DNA of 64,000 nt from NCBI RefSeq assembly GCF_024198255.1, contig NZ_JAJVKW010000009.1, positions 248,001 through 312,000 on the forward strand. Reading direction: 5' to 3'. The position numbers and the translations under genes are program-made. This stretch comes from Myxococcus guangdongensis (GTDB lineage: Bacteria; Myxococcota; Myxococcia; Myxococcales; Myxococcaceae). The notes beneath the pieces were generated by a model. It was given only the letters and a program-made list of their open reading frames with translations, did no database searches and was not told where the DNA came from. Positions 17,101 through 24,504 of this stretch are shown piece by piece. Each line of letters starts with the position of its first letter. Position 1 is the stretch's first letter.

Positions 17101-18106
17101 CGACGGGGAAGAACACCGCCGCGTCCGCCGGAATGAGCTCGCGGCACACGGGCAGGTCGGCGGCGATGATGGGCCGGCCCGCGGCGCAGTACTCGGACAC
17201 CTTCGCCAGCGGCCCACCCTGCAGCCGGTTGCGCTCCACGTCGTCGAGCGCCAGCACGCCCACGTCCGCCAGCGCCAGCACCTTCGCCACGTCGTCGTGG
17301 TGCACCGGCGGCTGGAACTCCACCTGGTCCTTCAGGCCGAGCTCCTTCACCAGCTCGTCCAGGTGGGGCTGCCAGTCCGGGTGCTGAGCGCCCACGAGCG
17401 TCAGCCGCACCTCCACCTGCTTCGCCGCCAGCGCCACCGCGCGAAGCAGCGTGGGCAGACCCTGCCAGCCCACGTGACTGCCCAGGTACATCAGCCGCAG
17501 CGGCTCCCCATCCGGAGCGCCCAGCACGTCGGGCGAGAACGGCCCCAGGTCCACGGGGGCGCGCACCACACGGATGAGGTCCTCGCTCGCCCCGAGGGAC
17601 TGGATGTACGAACGCGTCGTCTCGGAGCCGGTGATGATCCGGTCCGCGTTCATCAGGCAGAACAGCTCCTGCCTGCGGACCTTCGACAGGAAGCGCCGGT
17701 CGCCCTCCGTCTGCGGGTGCGTGTAGCGCAGCTCCTGGGACGGGAAGGTCTGCGCCTCATAGATGAGGCGGTAGCCGTAGTCCCCCTTGAGCTCGCACAA
17801 CGCGTAGCCCCCAAAGGGGTCCGTGAAGTGGGCGAGCGCGTAGTCCTCGCTCTCGAGCTGGCGCCGGACGGCCCGCTCGAAGGCCTGGATTCGCGAGGCA
17901 AGGTCCCCCGAGCCTACCGGCACGCGCAGCAGCCGAGCACCCTGGTACTTCTCGATATGGGAGTGGTCAGGCGTCTTCGCCGATAGCACCACCACAGAGA
18001 AGCGGTCGGGCAATGCCTTGAGGTACTCGGTCAAACGGCGTGACGAGCCGGATGGGCCGGGGATGACGTCGAAGCTGCACAGGAGCAGTCTGGGCAGGTC
18101 GCTCAA
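14192..18106 (-). CDS. GT4-type glycosyltransferase with about 900-residue repeat tail
   Basis: 1,304 residues if started at TTG 18106 (SDLPRLLLCSFDVIPGPSG); TTG 18184 would add 26 residues, and neither has a ribosome site. The first 385 residues are a GT-B fold: N-terminal Rossmann, then LMYLGSHVGWQGL (donor-domain start), VEFQPPVHHDDVAKVLALADVGV and KVSEYCAAGRPIIAADLPVC, the nucleotide-sugar binding region of family GT4. The remainder is Pro/Ser/Arg/Asp/Glu-rich, with PPSPTP blocks and ERPSxRG repeats, and ends very acidic then basic. It is predicted disordered. Downstream is aglZ; divergently adjacent are DUF4912 and GH57 branching-enzyme genes, so a glucan-related role is inferred. No membrane span seen. 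Confidence 0.8.
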   Translation of the reverse strand: MSDLPRLLLCSFDVIPGPSGSSRRLTEYLKALPDRFSVVVLSAKTPDHSHIEKYQGARLLRVPVGSGDLASRIQAFERAVRRQLESEDYALAHFTDPFGGYALCELKGDYGYRLIYEAQTFPSQELRYTHPQTEGDRRFLSKVRRQELFCLMNADRIITGSETTRSYIQSLGASEDLIRVVRAPVDLGPFSPDVLGAPDGEPLRLMYLGSHVGWQGLPTLLRAVALAAKQVEVRLTLVGAQHPDWQPHLDELVKELGLKDQVEFQPPVHHDDVAKVLALADVGVLALDDVERNRLQGGPLAKVSEYCAAGRPIIAADLPVCRELIPADAAVFFPVGDSRAMADRIIELARDVPRRVELGQRAREHAESALDAGVIRGQLLDIYDSLLDKRSVPVSGRSEDDLPAATMVTGTPTSRLASLLPPDSGRIKIPQPEKRAPVEEQPAEPPSEAAAEEPPVVMGMVLEDGFDTRLIKTEPDARPIEPPVVMGLPLRERAAQASNPGASSSASGPTTSEPTPVTAQGIPPDPTPVTSRRTTEPEEPEQDASSASSRDAGREEDTAEERLSKVPPHGTPRLGDEPPAPTPVESQSARFPDESRERMRQGLDEGEARDERSEEPPSPTPVVRAPAPLPMEEPPSPTPIIRMPASLRDDRGGSARDEGVYSNGRYSTREEPPSPTPVVRAPAPLPFDEPPSPTPIIKAPAPLPFDEPPSPTPIVKAPAPLPRDESPSPTPIVRSPLASRAEDDAPAPTPIVPARSVLASRSTSARVETPSRRMAPLTQHAKGASDGERGSTRADSDRPSVRGAPVPDPERPAGRAGASADSETPSVRGTPVPDAERPNGRTGADSERPSVRGTPAPEPERPSGRTSADSERPSFRGTPAPEPERPNGRTSADSERPSVRGAPAPEPERPNGRTSADSERPSVRGAPAPEPERPSGRASVDSERPSVRGAPVVPDPERPSTRGTPAPEPERPSARIPAVPESERASVRVPNPDSERPSVRSALPELTSRGHTTDPERNTPRPSGIVEPERPRGTGETDRLPPLVRPSPPPDLSRTGSRGSALDPDRPPPVLTPGAGTPSLGKSSLLGDLPPPDTERGPPVLSTSSDAERPPALPPRSTSAPPPVPRQRPPRLLSIDGPPRLEPVDTSASRPGLPAVRPPDSEDEPEEISEDEAHAIEDGEEAGPTPSHSRPRLDDEPDEISSDEVEDAEVSASSAAQLVDDEDDLQEADADPIPDEDEGPPPEPLASTLNPWFAQLAHGYCPPEGTQFARHTPPTTFPGRDDDADPSRTPSGPRAPGAVRGKGS
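15080..15720 (-). repeat. 72-bp tandem repeat in the glycosyltransferase tail
   Basis: About nine imperfect copies of a 24-residue unit of the type ERPxGRTSADSERPSVRGAPAPEP. The central copies at about 15,300-15,560 are almost identical at DNA level. The periodicity is a multiple of three, so copy-number change keeps the frame. Confidence 0.85.
15895..16270 (-). repeat. 54-bp repeat coding PPSPTP motifs
   Basis: Copies of an 18-residue unit EPPSPTPIIKAPAPLPFD, the best-matched pair lying at about 15,960-16,065. Each carries an S/T-P pair flanked by Pro, so it could be a docking or phosphorylation array; that is inference. Confidence 0.8.
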
Positions 18107-18189
18107 AGCGGGGGCAGAATACCCAGCCGCATCCTGTGTGTCATCGGGTGATGAGAAGGTGAGGGGGTCGGGCGACGAACACAAGCAAT

Positions 18190-18217
18190 GCTGGCACGTT
18201 GACCCTCCAGTGCCAGC
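18190..18217. promoter_or_regulatory. Inverted repeat in the divergent GT / DUF4912 promoter region
   Basis: Perfect 8-bp arms GCTGGCAC (18190-18197) and GTGCCAGC (18210-18217) separated by 12 bp. The spacer holds TTGACC (18199-18204), a good -35 for the plus-strand gene with TAAAGG 17 bp further on (18222-18227). This is the position expected of an operator controlling both divergent genes. A DNA-binding dimer is inferred. Confidence 0.55.
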
Positions 18218-18239
18218 GACCTAAAGGCGAACGGTGCCT

Positions 18240-20714
18240 ATGGACGACCTCAAGAGCGTCACCGTCGGCTCCCTGAGAGAGCTGGCTCGGAAGCACCTGG
18301 GGAGCGGATACAGCAAGCTCAAGAAGGAAGAGTTGATTGCCGCCCTGGCCGCCTTCGTGCCCGCGCTGGCGAAGCTCGCCCGGCTGGCGGGCCTCAGGAT
18401 TCCCGCGAAGAAGGCCGCCGCGAGGAAGGCCCCGGCTGAAAAAACTCCGGTCCCGGCGAAAATCGCGGCCAGACCCACTCTGCCGGTGAAGGCCGCTCCG
18501 GCCAAGACCTCCGCGCCGGCCTCCAAGGCCGACAAGCCACGGGCCACCCCGAAGGCGGCGCCCCCGGCGAAGAAGGCCCCCGGCTCGAAGGCCCCGGCCG
18601 AGTCCACCAAGGCCAAGGCCCCGGTGTCTCGCGGTGGCGCTTCAAAGGAACCGCCGGCCCCGAAGCGGGCGCCTCGGGCATCCCCAGTCACGGTGGCGAA
18701 GGCGACCGCCGAATCGAAACCGAAGCCCGGTCGTTCCCGGGCGGAGGCGCCCCCGGAGCAGGGGAGGGTGTCCGCGCCCAAGCGCGTGGCCGCGAAGCGC
18801 GCCTCCGAGAAGCCCGGCAGTGCTCCCTCGGCCCGGCCCGCGCACGTGGTGAACTTCCCGCCCAAGCCCCGCTCGCCTCGTGAACCCGCGAAGGCGGACG
18901 CCGAGGGCTCCTCACCCATCCCGCCGGAGCCGATGGACTCCTCTGCGCCCTCCCAGTCGACGCCGCCCGTGTCTCCTCCCGTGGAGCAGCACCGCGCGGA
19001 GCCGGTGATCGAAGGCTTCTTCGTCGCCCGCGTCGCCGGCGAGAGCGAAGCCCGACGTCACCACCTCCAGGAGAAGGTCGAGCACCGGCCCGTGTCCGCG
19101 CAGCGAGGCGAGGGGCACACCGTCGCGCAGGATGCGCTGCCCTCCGAATACCAGGACGACACGGTGTTGTTGCTCGCGAGAGATCCGAACACGCTCTTCG
19201 CGCTCTGGGACTTCAGCGCCGCGACGCGGACCCGCGCGATGCGCGACCTCGATTCCCCTCGTGCGGTGCTGCGCGTCTTCGACGGAGACGCGCTCGTGCG
19301 CGAGCTCGACTGCGTGCTGGAGACGCGCGGGTACTACATCCACGGGCTCCCCGCTGGACGCCTGTACCGCATCGAGGCGCACTTCATCGGACGCGATGGT
19401 CGTTCGCATCGAATCGGTGGCTCCAGCAATCGTGTTGCACTTCCTCCGACGGGCGTGTCGACCGACACGACCGTGCGGTTCATGCGCCGCCCGCTCCCCG
19501 TGGAGCCCGAGGCGCCTCCGGTTCCCAAGCGCCAGGTGCCGCCGGTGGAGGAGCGCGAGTACGTCACGTGGCATCGCGTGGAGCTGCCAGGAAGCGCGGG
19601 GCTGAAGGACATCCCCGTCGTCCACCGCGAGCGCTTCGATGTCGAGGGCGTGCTCCCGGGCGAATCCTCGGGGCCACACCTCGCCGGCATCGGACGCGCG
19701 CCGGGCGCCTCGGACCAGCGGTACGTCGCCTCGCAGCACTACCTCGAAGCCCAGGCTCGCATGGCGGGGGCGTCAGACATGCGCCACGCGCAGCAGACGC
19801 CGCCCGCGCCGCGCACGCTCGCGTATCTCGAGGTAGGGCCGCCGAGGGCCCCAGGGGCTTCGGACCAGCGATATCAAGCGCCCGCGGTGGGCAAGCTCGA
19901 GGGACCCCGTCTCCCCGTCGAAGGTCCGCGCCCCACGTATGCGTATCTGGAGGTCGGCCGGGCTCCAGGCGCCTCGGACATGCGCTACATCGACATCCCA
20001 GGTGCCACCACCGGGGCTCAGGTGTCCGACCGGCGGTATTTCGAAGCACCCCCACGTGCGCCGGGCGCCTCGGACATGCGGTACTTCGATGCCTCCGCGC
20101 AGGTCCCAGGGGCGTCCGGTTGGCGCTACCTCGAGTCACCGCCGAGAGCCTCGGGTGCATCGGATGGGGCCTACAGTGATGCCGCGGGCTGGCAGTACCT
20201 CGTGTCACCTCCGCGAGCGGTGACCAGCTCGGACTTCATGCCCCTCGCGGCGCCCCTGTTTGTCCCGGCCCCGCGCCGGGGCGACGAGCTCGTCACGTCC
20301 CGCCACATCGATGTCTCGGCGCGAGCCCTGGATGCCTCGGACCTCCACGACGGGGACACGTCCTCCCACGACGGTTCGGAGTCTCGCCAGGGCTCTGTGA
20401 CGCAAGTCGCATCCTCACCCACGAACATCGAGCCTCCACGAGGCACCGCCGAGCACTCCCGCGACGCGCCGCCCACCTCGCCGGAGTCCGGCTCCTTCGA
20501 GGCTCGCCCGCCAGAGACACGCGAGCCAGCACCGCCGCGTCATGATGAGCCCGCGTCGGTCATCCCCGTGTCGGGCTTCTTCGACGCGCCACCCAAATCG
20601 GACGCCAGGGATCGCGTCGCCTCCGAGCGCGTCCTGGAGGTCAGGAGTCCTCCACCCGCTGTCTCGAACGAGCCCTCGCATCGGAAGCCGCCTTCGGGCG
20701 GCGGCCGCTCGTGA
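18240..20714 (+). CDS. Rho-N / DUF4912 domain protein with GASD repeats
   Basis: 824 residues from ATG 18240, chosen because AAAGGCGA ends 9 nt upstream (GTG 18234 is too close). Residues 1-35 look like a Rho N-terminal/SAP-type helix pair (VGSLRELARKHLG, KLKKEELIAAL). Residues 50-215 are Lys/Ala/Pro-rich (AAKK, PAKK), histone-H1-like. Residues 302-413 match DUF4912 (DDTVLLLARDPNTLFALWDF; RGYYIHGLPAGRLYRIEAHF), which usually contains an embedded carbohydrate-binding-like beta fold. Then follow about ten repeats of RAPGASDMRYxxx and a low-complexity tail. The next gene, 25 bp on, is a GH57 glucan branching enzyme; this pairing suggests a glucan-associated scaffold. Function not established. 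Confidence 0.78.
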   Translation: MDDLKSVTVGSLRELARKHLGSGYSKLKKEELIAALAAFVPALAKLARLAGLRIPAKKAAARKAPAEKTPVPAKIAARPTLPVKAAPAKTSAPASKADKPRATPKAAPPAKKAPGSKAPAESTKAKAPVSRGGASKEPPAPKRAPRASPVTVAKATAESKPKPGRSRAEAPPEQGRVSAPKRVAAKRASEKPGSAPSARPAHVVNFPPKPRSPREPAKADAEGSSPIPPEPMDSSAPSQSTPPVSPPVEQHRAEPVIEGFFVARVAGESEARRHHLQEKVEHRPVSAQRGEGHTVAQDALPSEYQDDTVLLLARDPNTLFALWDFSAATRTRAMRDLDSPRAVLRVFDGDALVRELDCVLETRGYYIHGLPAGRLYRIEAHFIGRDGRSHRIGGSSNRVALPPTGVSTDTTVRFMRRPLPVEPEAPPVPKRQVPPVEEREYVTWHRVELPGSAGLKDIPVVHRERFDVEGVLPGESSGPHLAGIGRAPGASDQRYVASQHYLEAQARMAGASDMRHAQQTPPAPRTLAYLEVGPPRAPGASDQRYQAPAVGKLEGPRLPVEGPRPTYAYLEVGRAPGASDMRYIDIPGATTGAQVSDRRYFEAPPRAPGASDMRYFDASAQVPGASGWRYLESPPRASGASDGAYSDAAGWQYLVSPPRAVTSSDFMPLAAPLFVPAPRRGDELVTSRHIDVSARALDASDLHDGDTSSHDGSESRQGSVTQVASSPTNIEPPRGTAEHSRDAPPTSPESGSFEARPPETREPAPPRHDEPASVIPVSGFFDAPPKSDARDRVASERVLEVRSPPPAVSNEPSHRKPPSGGGRS
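19690..20180 (+). repeat. GASD-type coding repeat in the DUF4912 gene
   Basis: Roughly ten irregular copies of a unit containing PGASDxRY followed by 6-25 variable residues (for example APGASDQRY, MAGASDMRH, VPGASGWRY, ASGASDGAY). Spacing varies, unlike the strict repeats in the neighbouring glycosyltransferase. Confidence 0.7.
20687..20702 (+). other. UUCG-tetraloop hairpin at the 3' end of the DUF4912 gene
   Basis: GCCGCC-TTCG-GGCGGC, a 6-bp GC stem closed by a stable C(UUCG)G loop, about 10 nt before the stop at 20712-20714. It could pause transcription or stabilise the 5' mRNA segment; it could also be chance in GC-rich coding DNA. Confidence 0.35.
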
Positions 20715-20739
20715 ACCTCCACGGATCTCCCGACCGACC

Positions 20740-22329
20740 ATGAGCCTGGGCTCCCTTTCACTCGTCCTCCACGCGCACCTGCCGTTCGTCCGTCATCCCG
20801 AGCACGAGGACTTCCTCGAGGAGGACTGGCTCTACGAGGCCATCTCCGAGACCTACCTCCCATTGCTCCTCGCATTCGACTCCCTGGCGGAGGATGGCGT
20901 CCCGTTCCGCCTGGCGATGACGTTGTCACCCACGCTCGTCACCATGCTGCGCGACGAGCTGCTGATGAAGCGCTACGCGCGGAAGCTCGATTCGCTCTGT
21001 GAGCTGGGAGACCGCGAGGTCCATCGCACGAAGACCGATGCCACCTTCGGTCCTCTGGCGCGCTTCCATCGCGACCACTTCGAGTCGCTGCGCCGCGCCT
21101 TTCATGACCGCTACCGAGGGGATCTGGTCTCCGCGTTCCGCCGACTCCAGGACGCGGGCCACCTGGACATCCTCACGTGCAACGCGACGCACGGCTTCCT
21201 GCCGTTGATGCAGCAGGTCCCCGAGGCCGTGCGAGCGCAGGTGTCGGTCGCCGCCAACCACTACCGCCAGAACTTCGGGAGAGATCCCACAGGCATCTGG
21301 CTCGCCGAGTGCGGCTACTTCCCGGGCCTGGAGCGCGTGCTCGCCGCCGAGCGCATCCGTTACTTCTTCGTCGACACGCACGGCCTCACGGATGCAACGC
21401 CGCGTCCACTGCACGGACCCTACGCGCCCATCTTCACCGAGGCCGGCGTCGCCGCGTATGCGAGAGACCCGGAGAGCAGCCAGCAGGTCTGGAGCTCCGA
21501 GTACGGCTACCCCGGCGACCCCGAGTACCGCGAGTTCTACCGGGACATCGGCTGGGACCTGGAGCTGGACTACATCCGCCCGTACATCCAGCCCACGGGT
21601 GACCGGAAGAACACCGGCTTCAAGTACTACCGCATCACGGGGAAGACGAACGACAAGCAGCCCTATGATCCGGCGCGGGCGCGCGCGCGCGCCGAGGTCC
21701 ACGCCGGCAACTTCCTCTTCAACCGTCAGCGGCAGCTCGAGTACCTCGCCTCGCGACTCGGTGACCGCAAGCCCGTCGTGGTGGCGCCCTACGACGCGGA
21801 GCTCTTCGGCCACTGGTGGTTCGAGGGTCCCTGGTTCCTCGAGTCCCTCATCCGTCAGGCCGCGCGCGCGCAGTCCACGTTCGACCTGGTGACGCCGGCG
21901 GACGACCTGCGCGACCACCCCGAGAACCAGGTGGCCACGCCGCCGATGTCCTCCTGGGGCGCGGGCGGCTACGCGCACATGTGGCTGGATGACAGCAACG
22001 ACTGGGTCTACCGCCACCTGAATCACTGCGCGCGGAAGATGGTGGAGCTCGCCCGGGACTTCCCGGAGGCCACCGATTCGCAGCGTCGCGCGCTCAACCA
22101 GGCCGCTCGCGAGCTGCTGCTCGCCCAGAGCTCCGACTGGGCCTTCATCCTGAAGACGGGCACCATGGTGGACTACGCCAAGCGCCGCACCCAGGAGCAC
22201 GTGCGCCACTTCCTCCGCCTGCATGACGAACTCCGCGCGGGCACCCTGGACGAGCCCTGGCTCACCGGGCTGGAGTCGCGTGACAACGTCTTCCCGGAGC
22301 TGGACTACCGCCTCTACCAGCCTGGCTGA
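20740..22329 (+). CDS. GH57 1,4-alpha-glucan branching enzyme
   Basis: 529 residues. ATG 20740 lies 25 bp after the DUF4912 stop. The enzyme cuts alpha-1,4-glucan chains and rejoins them as alpha-1,6 branches. GH57 features: N-terminal LSLVLHAHLPFVRHPE (strand 1), nucleophile in GIWLAECGYFPG (E190), acid/base in APYDAELFGHWWFEG (D352), the conserved SSEYGYPGD and WGAGGYAHMWLDD, then the C-terminal helical domain. Length fits GH57 branching enzymes of bacteria and Thermococcales. Next to a DUF4912 protein and a divergent GT-B transferase it forms a likely storage or surface glucan locus. Confidence 0.9.
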   Translation: MSLGSLSLVLHAHLPFVRHPEHEDFLEEDWLYEAISETYLPLLLAFDSLAEDGVPFRLAMTLSPTLVTMLRDELLMKRYARKLDSLCELGDREVHRTKTDATFGPLARFHRDHFESLRRAFHDRYRGDLVSAFRRLQDAGHLDILTCNATHGFLPLMQQVPEAVRAQVSVAANHYRQNFGRDPTGIWLAECGYFPGLERVLAAERIRYFFVDTHGLTDATPRPLHGPYAPIFTEAGVAAYARDPESSQQVWSSEYGYPGDPEYREFYRDIGWDLELDYIRPYIQPTGDRKNTGFKYYRITGKTNDKQPYDPARARARAEVHAGNFLFNRQRQLEYLASRLGDRKPVVVAPYDAELFGHWWFEGPWFLESLIRQAARAQSTFDLVTPADDLRDHPENQVATPPMSSWGAGGYAHMWLDDSNDWVYRHLNHCARKMVELARDFPEATDSQRRALNQAARELLLAQSSDWAFILKTGTMVDYAKRRTQEHVRHFLRLHDELRAGTLDEPWLTGLESRDNVFPELDYRLYQPG

Positions 22330-22406
22330 CACCACGTTCCGATGGATGACCGCCCGCGGGTCCTTTCGCTTGCGGGACCGCATTTCGGCTTTAGCTTGGG
22401 GTGCAT

Positions 22407-23873
22407 ATGAACCGTTCTCCCGTCATGTTCCGCAGGGCCCTGGTCGGCGCGCTCCTGCTCGCCGTCCCGTCGGTCTCCTGGGCCCAGGCTCCGGCTCCGG
22501 CGCAGCAGACCCCGCCGGGCAACCTCCAGCCCGCGACGCGGGAGGCGCAGGCGCTTCCGTCCCTGGCTCCGCTGGTGGAGTCGGTGAAGTCCGCCGTCGT
22601 CAACGTGGACGTGCAGGCGCGCGGGGGCGGCGGACCTCGGGGCATGGGCGGTGGCATGGATGACAATCCGCTCTTCGACCGCTTCTTCGGTGGAGGCAGG
22701 GGCGGGCGGGAGCCGCTGCGCCAGGGCGCGGGCTCGGGGTTCATCATCGAGCCGACAGGCATCGTCCTCACGAACAACCACGTGGTGGAGGGCGCCGTCT
22801 CCATCACCGTGCGCCTGGACGACGGGCGCTCGTTCGCCGGCACCGTCGTGGGCAGGGATCCGCTGACGGACGTCGCGCTGGTGAAGCTCAAGGACAAGGT
22901 GGAGGGGCTGCCCACGGTGAAGCTGGGCGACTCGGACGCGCTGCGCGTGGGGGACTGGGTGGTCGCCATCGGCAATCCGTTCGGCCTGGCCTCCAGCGTC
23001 AGCCTGGGCATCGTGTCGGCGCGTGCGCGCGACATCGGCGCGAGCCAGTACGACGAGTTCCTCCAGACAGACGCCGCCATCAACCCCGGCAACTCCGGCG
23101 GTCCGCTGTTCAACATGAAGGGCGAGGTCGTCGGCATCAACACGGCCATCGTCGGCGGGGGGACCGGCATCGGCTTCGCGGTGCCCAGCAACCTGGTGAA
23201 GGCGCTGGTGCCGCAGCTGGAGAAGGACGGCGCCGTCACGCGCGCGTGGCTGGGCGTCGGCATCCAGGATTTGACGCGGGACCTGGCGGGCGCGCTCAAG
23301 CTGCCCGTCACCGAGGGCGCCATCCTCACGCAGGTGAACCCGGGCTCGCCCGCGGCCAAGGCGGGGCTGAAGTCGGACGACGTCGTCACGGCCATCGACG
23401 GACAGCACGTGACGTCCAGCGGCCAGCTCACGCGCACGGTGGCGCTCAAGCGCCCGGGCAGCACGTCCACGCTGACGGTGTTCCGCGACGGCAAGAAGCA
23501 GGACGTGAAGGTGACGCTCGGCACGCGGCCGGACCTGGAGGGCGTGGCATCGCGCAAGCAGGAGGGGGACGAGTCTCAGGAGAGCTCCCGTCGCGTGGGC
23601 GTCAGCCTTCAGAACCTGGATGCGCGCACGGCGCAGCAGGCCGGCTTCACGGATCGCCAGGGCGCGCTCATCACCGACGTGGTGCCTGGCTCTCCCGCGG
23701 ACCGCGCCCAGCTCGAGGCGGGCATGGTGGTGGTGGAGGTCAATCGCAAGCCCGTTGCCCGCGCGGACGACCTGGCCAAGGCGATTCGCGCCGCGCCCGC
23801 GGGCAGCACGTTGCTGCTGCGCGTGACGGGGCCCGGTGGTGGCCGCCTGCTGCGCGCGCTGCGCGTGCCGTAG
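22407..23873 (+). CDS. HtrA/DegP-type periplasmic serine protease with two PDZ domains
   Basis: 488 residues from ATG 22407 (GTG 22401 also in frame). Sec signal peptide with cleavage near VSWA-QA. The trypsin-like domain has a complete triad: H125 (LTNNHVV), D155 (PLTDVAL), S230 (NPGNSGGP). Two PDZ domains follow: about 275-365 (GAILTQVNPGSPAAKAGL) and about 395-485 (GALITDVVPGSPADRAQL). A glycine/arginine-rich loop (GGGRGGREPL) near residue 100 corresponds to the LA loop. It should degrade or refold misfolded envelope proteins. Its product ends 17 bp before the SGNH hydrolase gene, so the two form an operon. Confidence 0.92.
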   Translation: MNRSPVMFRRALVGALLLAVPSVSWAQAPAPAQQTPPGNLQPATREAQALPSLAPLVESVKSAVVNVDVQARGGGGPRGMGGGMDDNPLFDRFFGGGRGGREPLRQGAGSGFIIEPTGIVLTNNHVVEGAVSITVRLDDGRSFAGTVVGRDPLTDVALVKLKDKVEGLPTVKLGDSDALRVGDWVVAIGNPFGLASSVSLGIVSARARDIGASQYDEFLQTDAAINPGNSGGPLFNMKGEVVGINTAIVGGGTGIGFAVPSNLVKALVPQLEKDGAVTRAWLGVGIQDLTRDLAGALKLPVTEGAILTQVNPGSPAAKAGLKSDDVVTAIDGQHVTSSGQLTRTVALKRPGSTSTLTVFRDGKKQDVKVTLGTRPDLEGVASRKQEGDESQESSRRVGVSLQNLDARTAQQAGFTDRQGALITDVVPGSPADRAQLEAGMVVVEVNRKPVARADDLAKAIRAAPAGSTLLLRVTGPGGGRLLRALRVP

Positions 23874-23890
23874 CGAAGGGGACGGAGCAC

Positions 23891-24484
23891 ATGAGCGTCA
23901 ACTACGTCGCGCTCGGGGACAGCACGGCGGTGGGCGTGGGCGCGACGCGGGGCGGCGGCTATCCGGAGCGTCTGGCCTCGCGGTTGCGTCGCGAGGGACT
24001 GTCAGTCGGGTTGACGAACCTGGGCGTCAGCGGAGCGCGCATCCGGGACGTCTTCACCGGACAGGTCAAGGCGGCGGTGGCCGCGCAGCCGACGCTGGTG
24101 ACTCTGGGCGTGGGCACCAACGACATCTGGCGCGGCACCGCGCTGGAGGACTTCCGCGAGGACCTGGAGCGGATTGCTCGCCGGCTCAAGCAGACCGGCG
24201 CGCCGCTCGTGCTGGTCAACATCCCGGACATGGCGCTGGCGCCGATTGCCCAGATGGTGCCCAGCACCCTCTACGAGGGCCGCATCGAGCCCTTCAACGC
24301 CGCCATCGCCGAGGTGTCTCGCGCGGAGGGGTTGCACCTGGTGGACCTGCACTCGGCCAGCCGGGAGATGTTCCCGCGCGCGGCGCACTTCTTCTCGCAG
24401 GACGGGTTCCATCCCTCCGACGAGGGCTACGAGGAGTGGGCGGACCTGATGCTGCCCACGGTGCGCACGCTCGTGTCGCGCTGA
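23891..24484 (+). CDS. SGNH/GDSL-family hydrolase
   Basis: 197 residues, ATG with AAGGGGA 9 nt upstream. Four SGNH blocks are present: nucleophile GDST (S11), block II NLGVSG (G45 region), GTND (N77), and catalytic DGFHPS (D171, H174). It hydrolyses esters of lipids, acylated sugars or peptidoglycan; the substrate cannot be read from sequence. No signal peptide is evident, so it is cytoplasmic unless exported otherwise. It is translationally close to the HtrA-type protease gene (17 bp), implying a shared envelope-stress transcript. Convergent with the diguanylate cyclase gene, 20 bp between stops. Confidence 0.88.
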   Translation: MSVNYVALGDSTAVGVGATRGGGYPERLASRLRREGLSVGLTNLGVSGARIRDVFTGQVKAAVAAQPTLVTLGVGTNDIWRGTALEDFREDLERIARRLKQTGAPLVLVNIPDMALAPIAQMVPSTLYEGRIEPFNAAIAEVSRAEGLHLVDLHSASREMFPRAAHFFSQDGFHPSDEGYEEWADLMLPTVRTLVSR

Positions 24485-24504
24485 AACGGGCAGGGCGCCC
24501 GGCC

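Noticed and set aside
22330..22406. Promoter before the HtrA-type gene
   Set aside because: TTGCGG and TTTAGC are present but only 14-16 bp apart; too weak to call.
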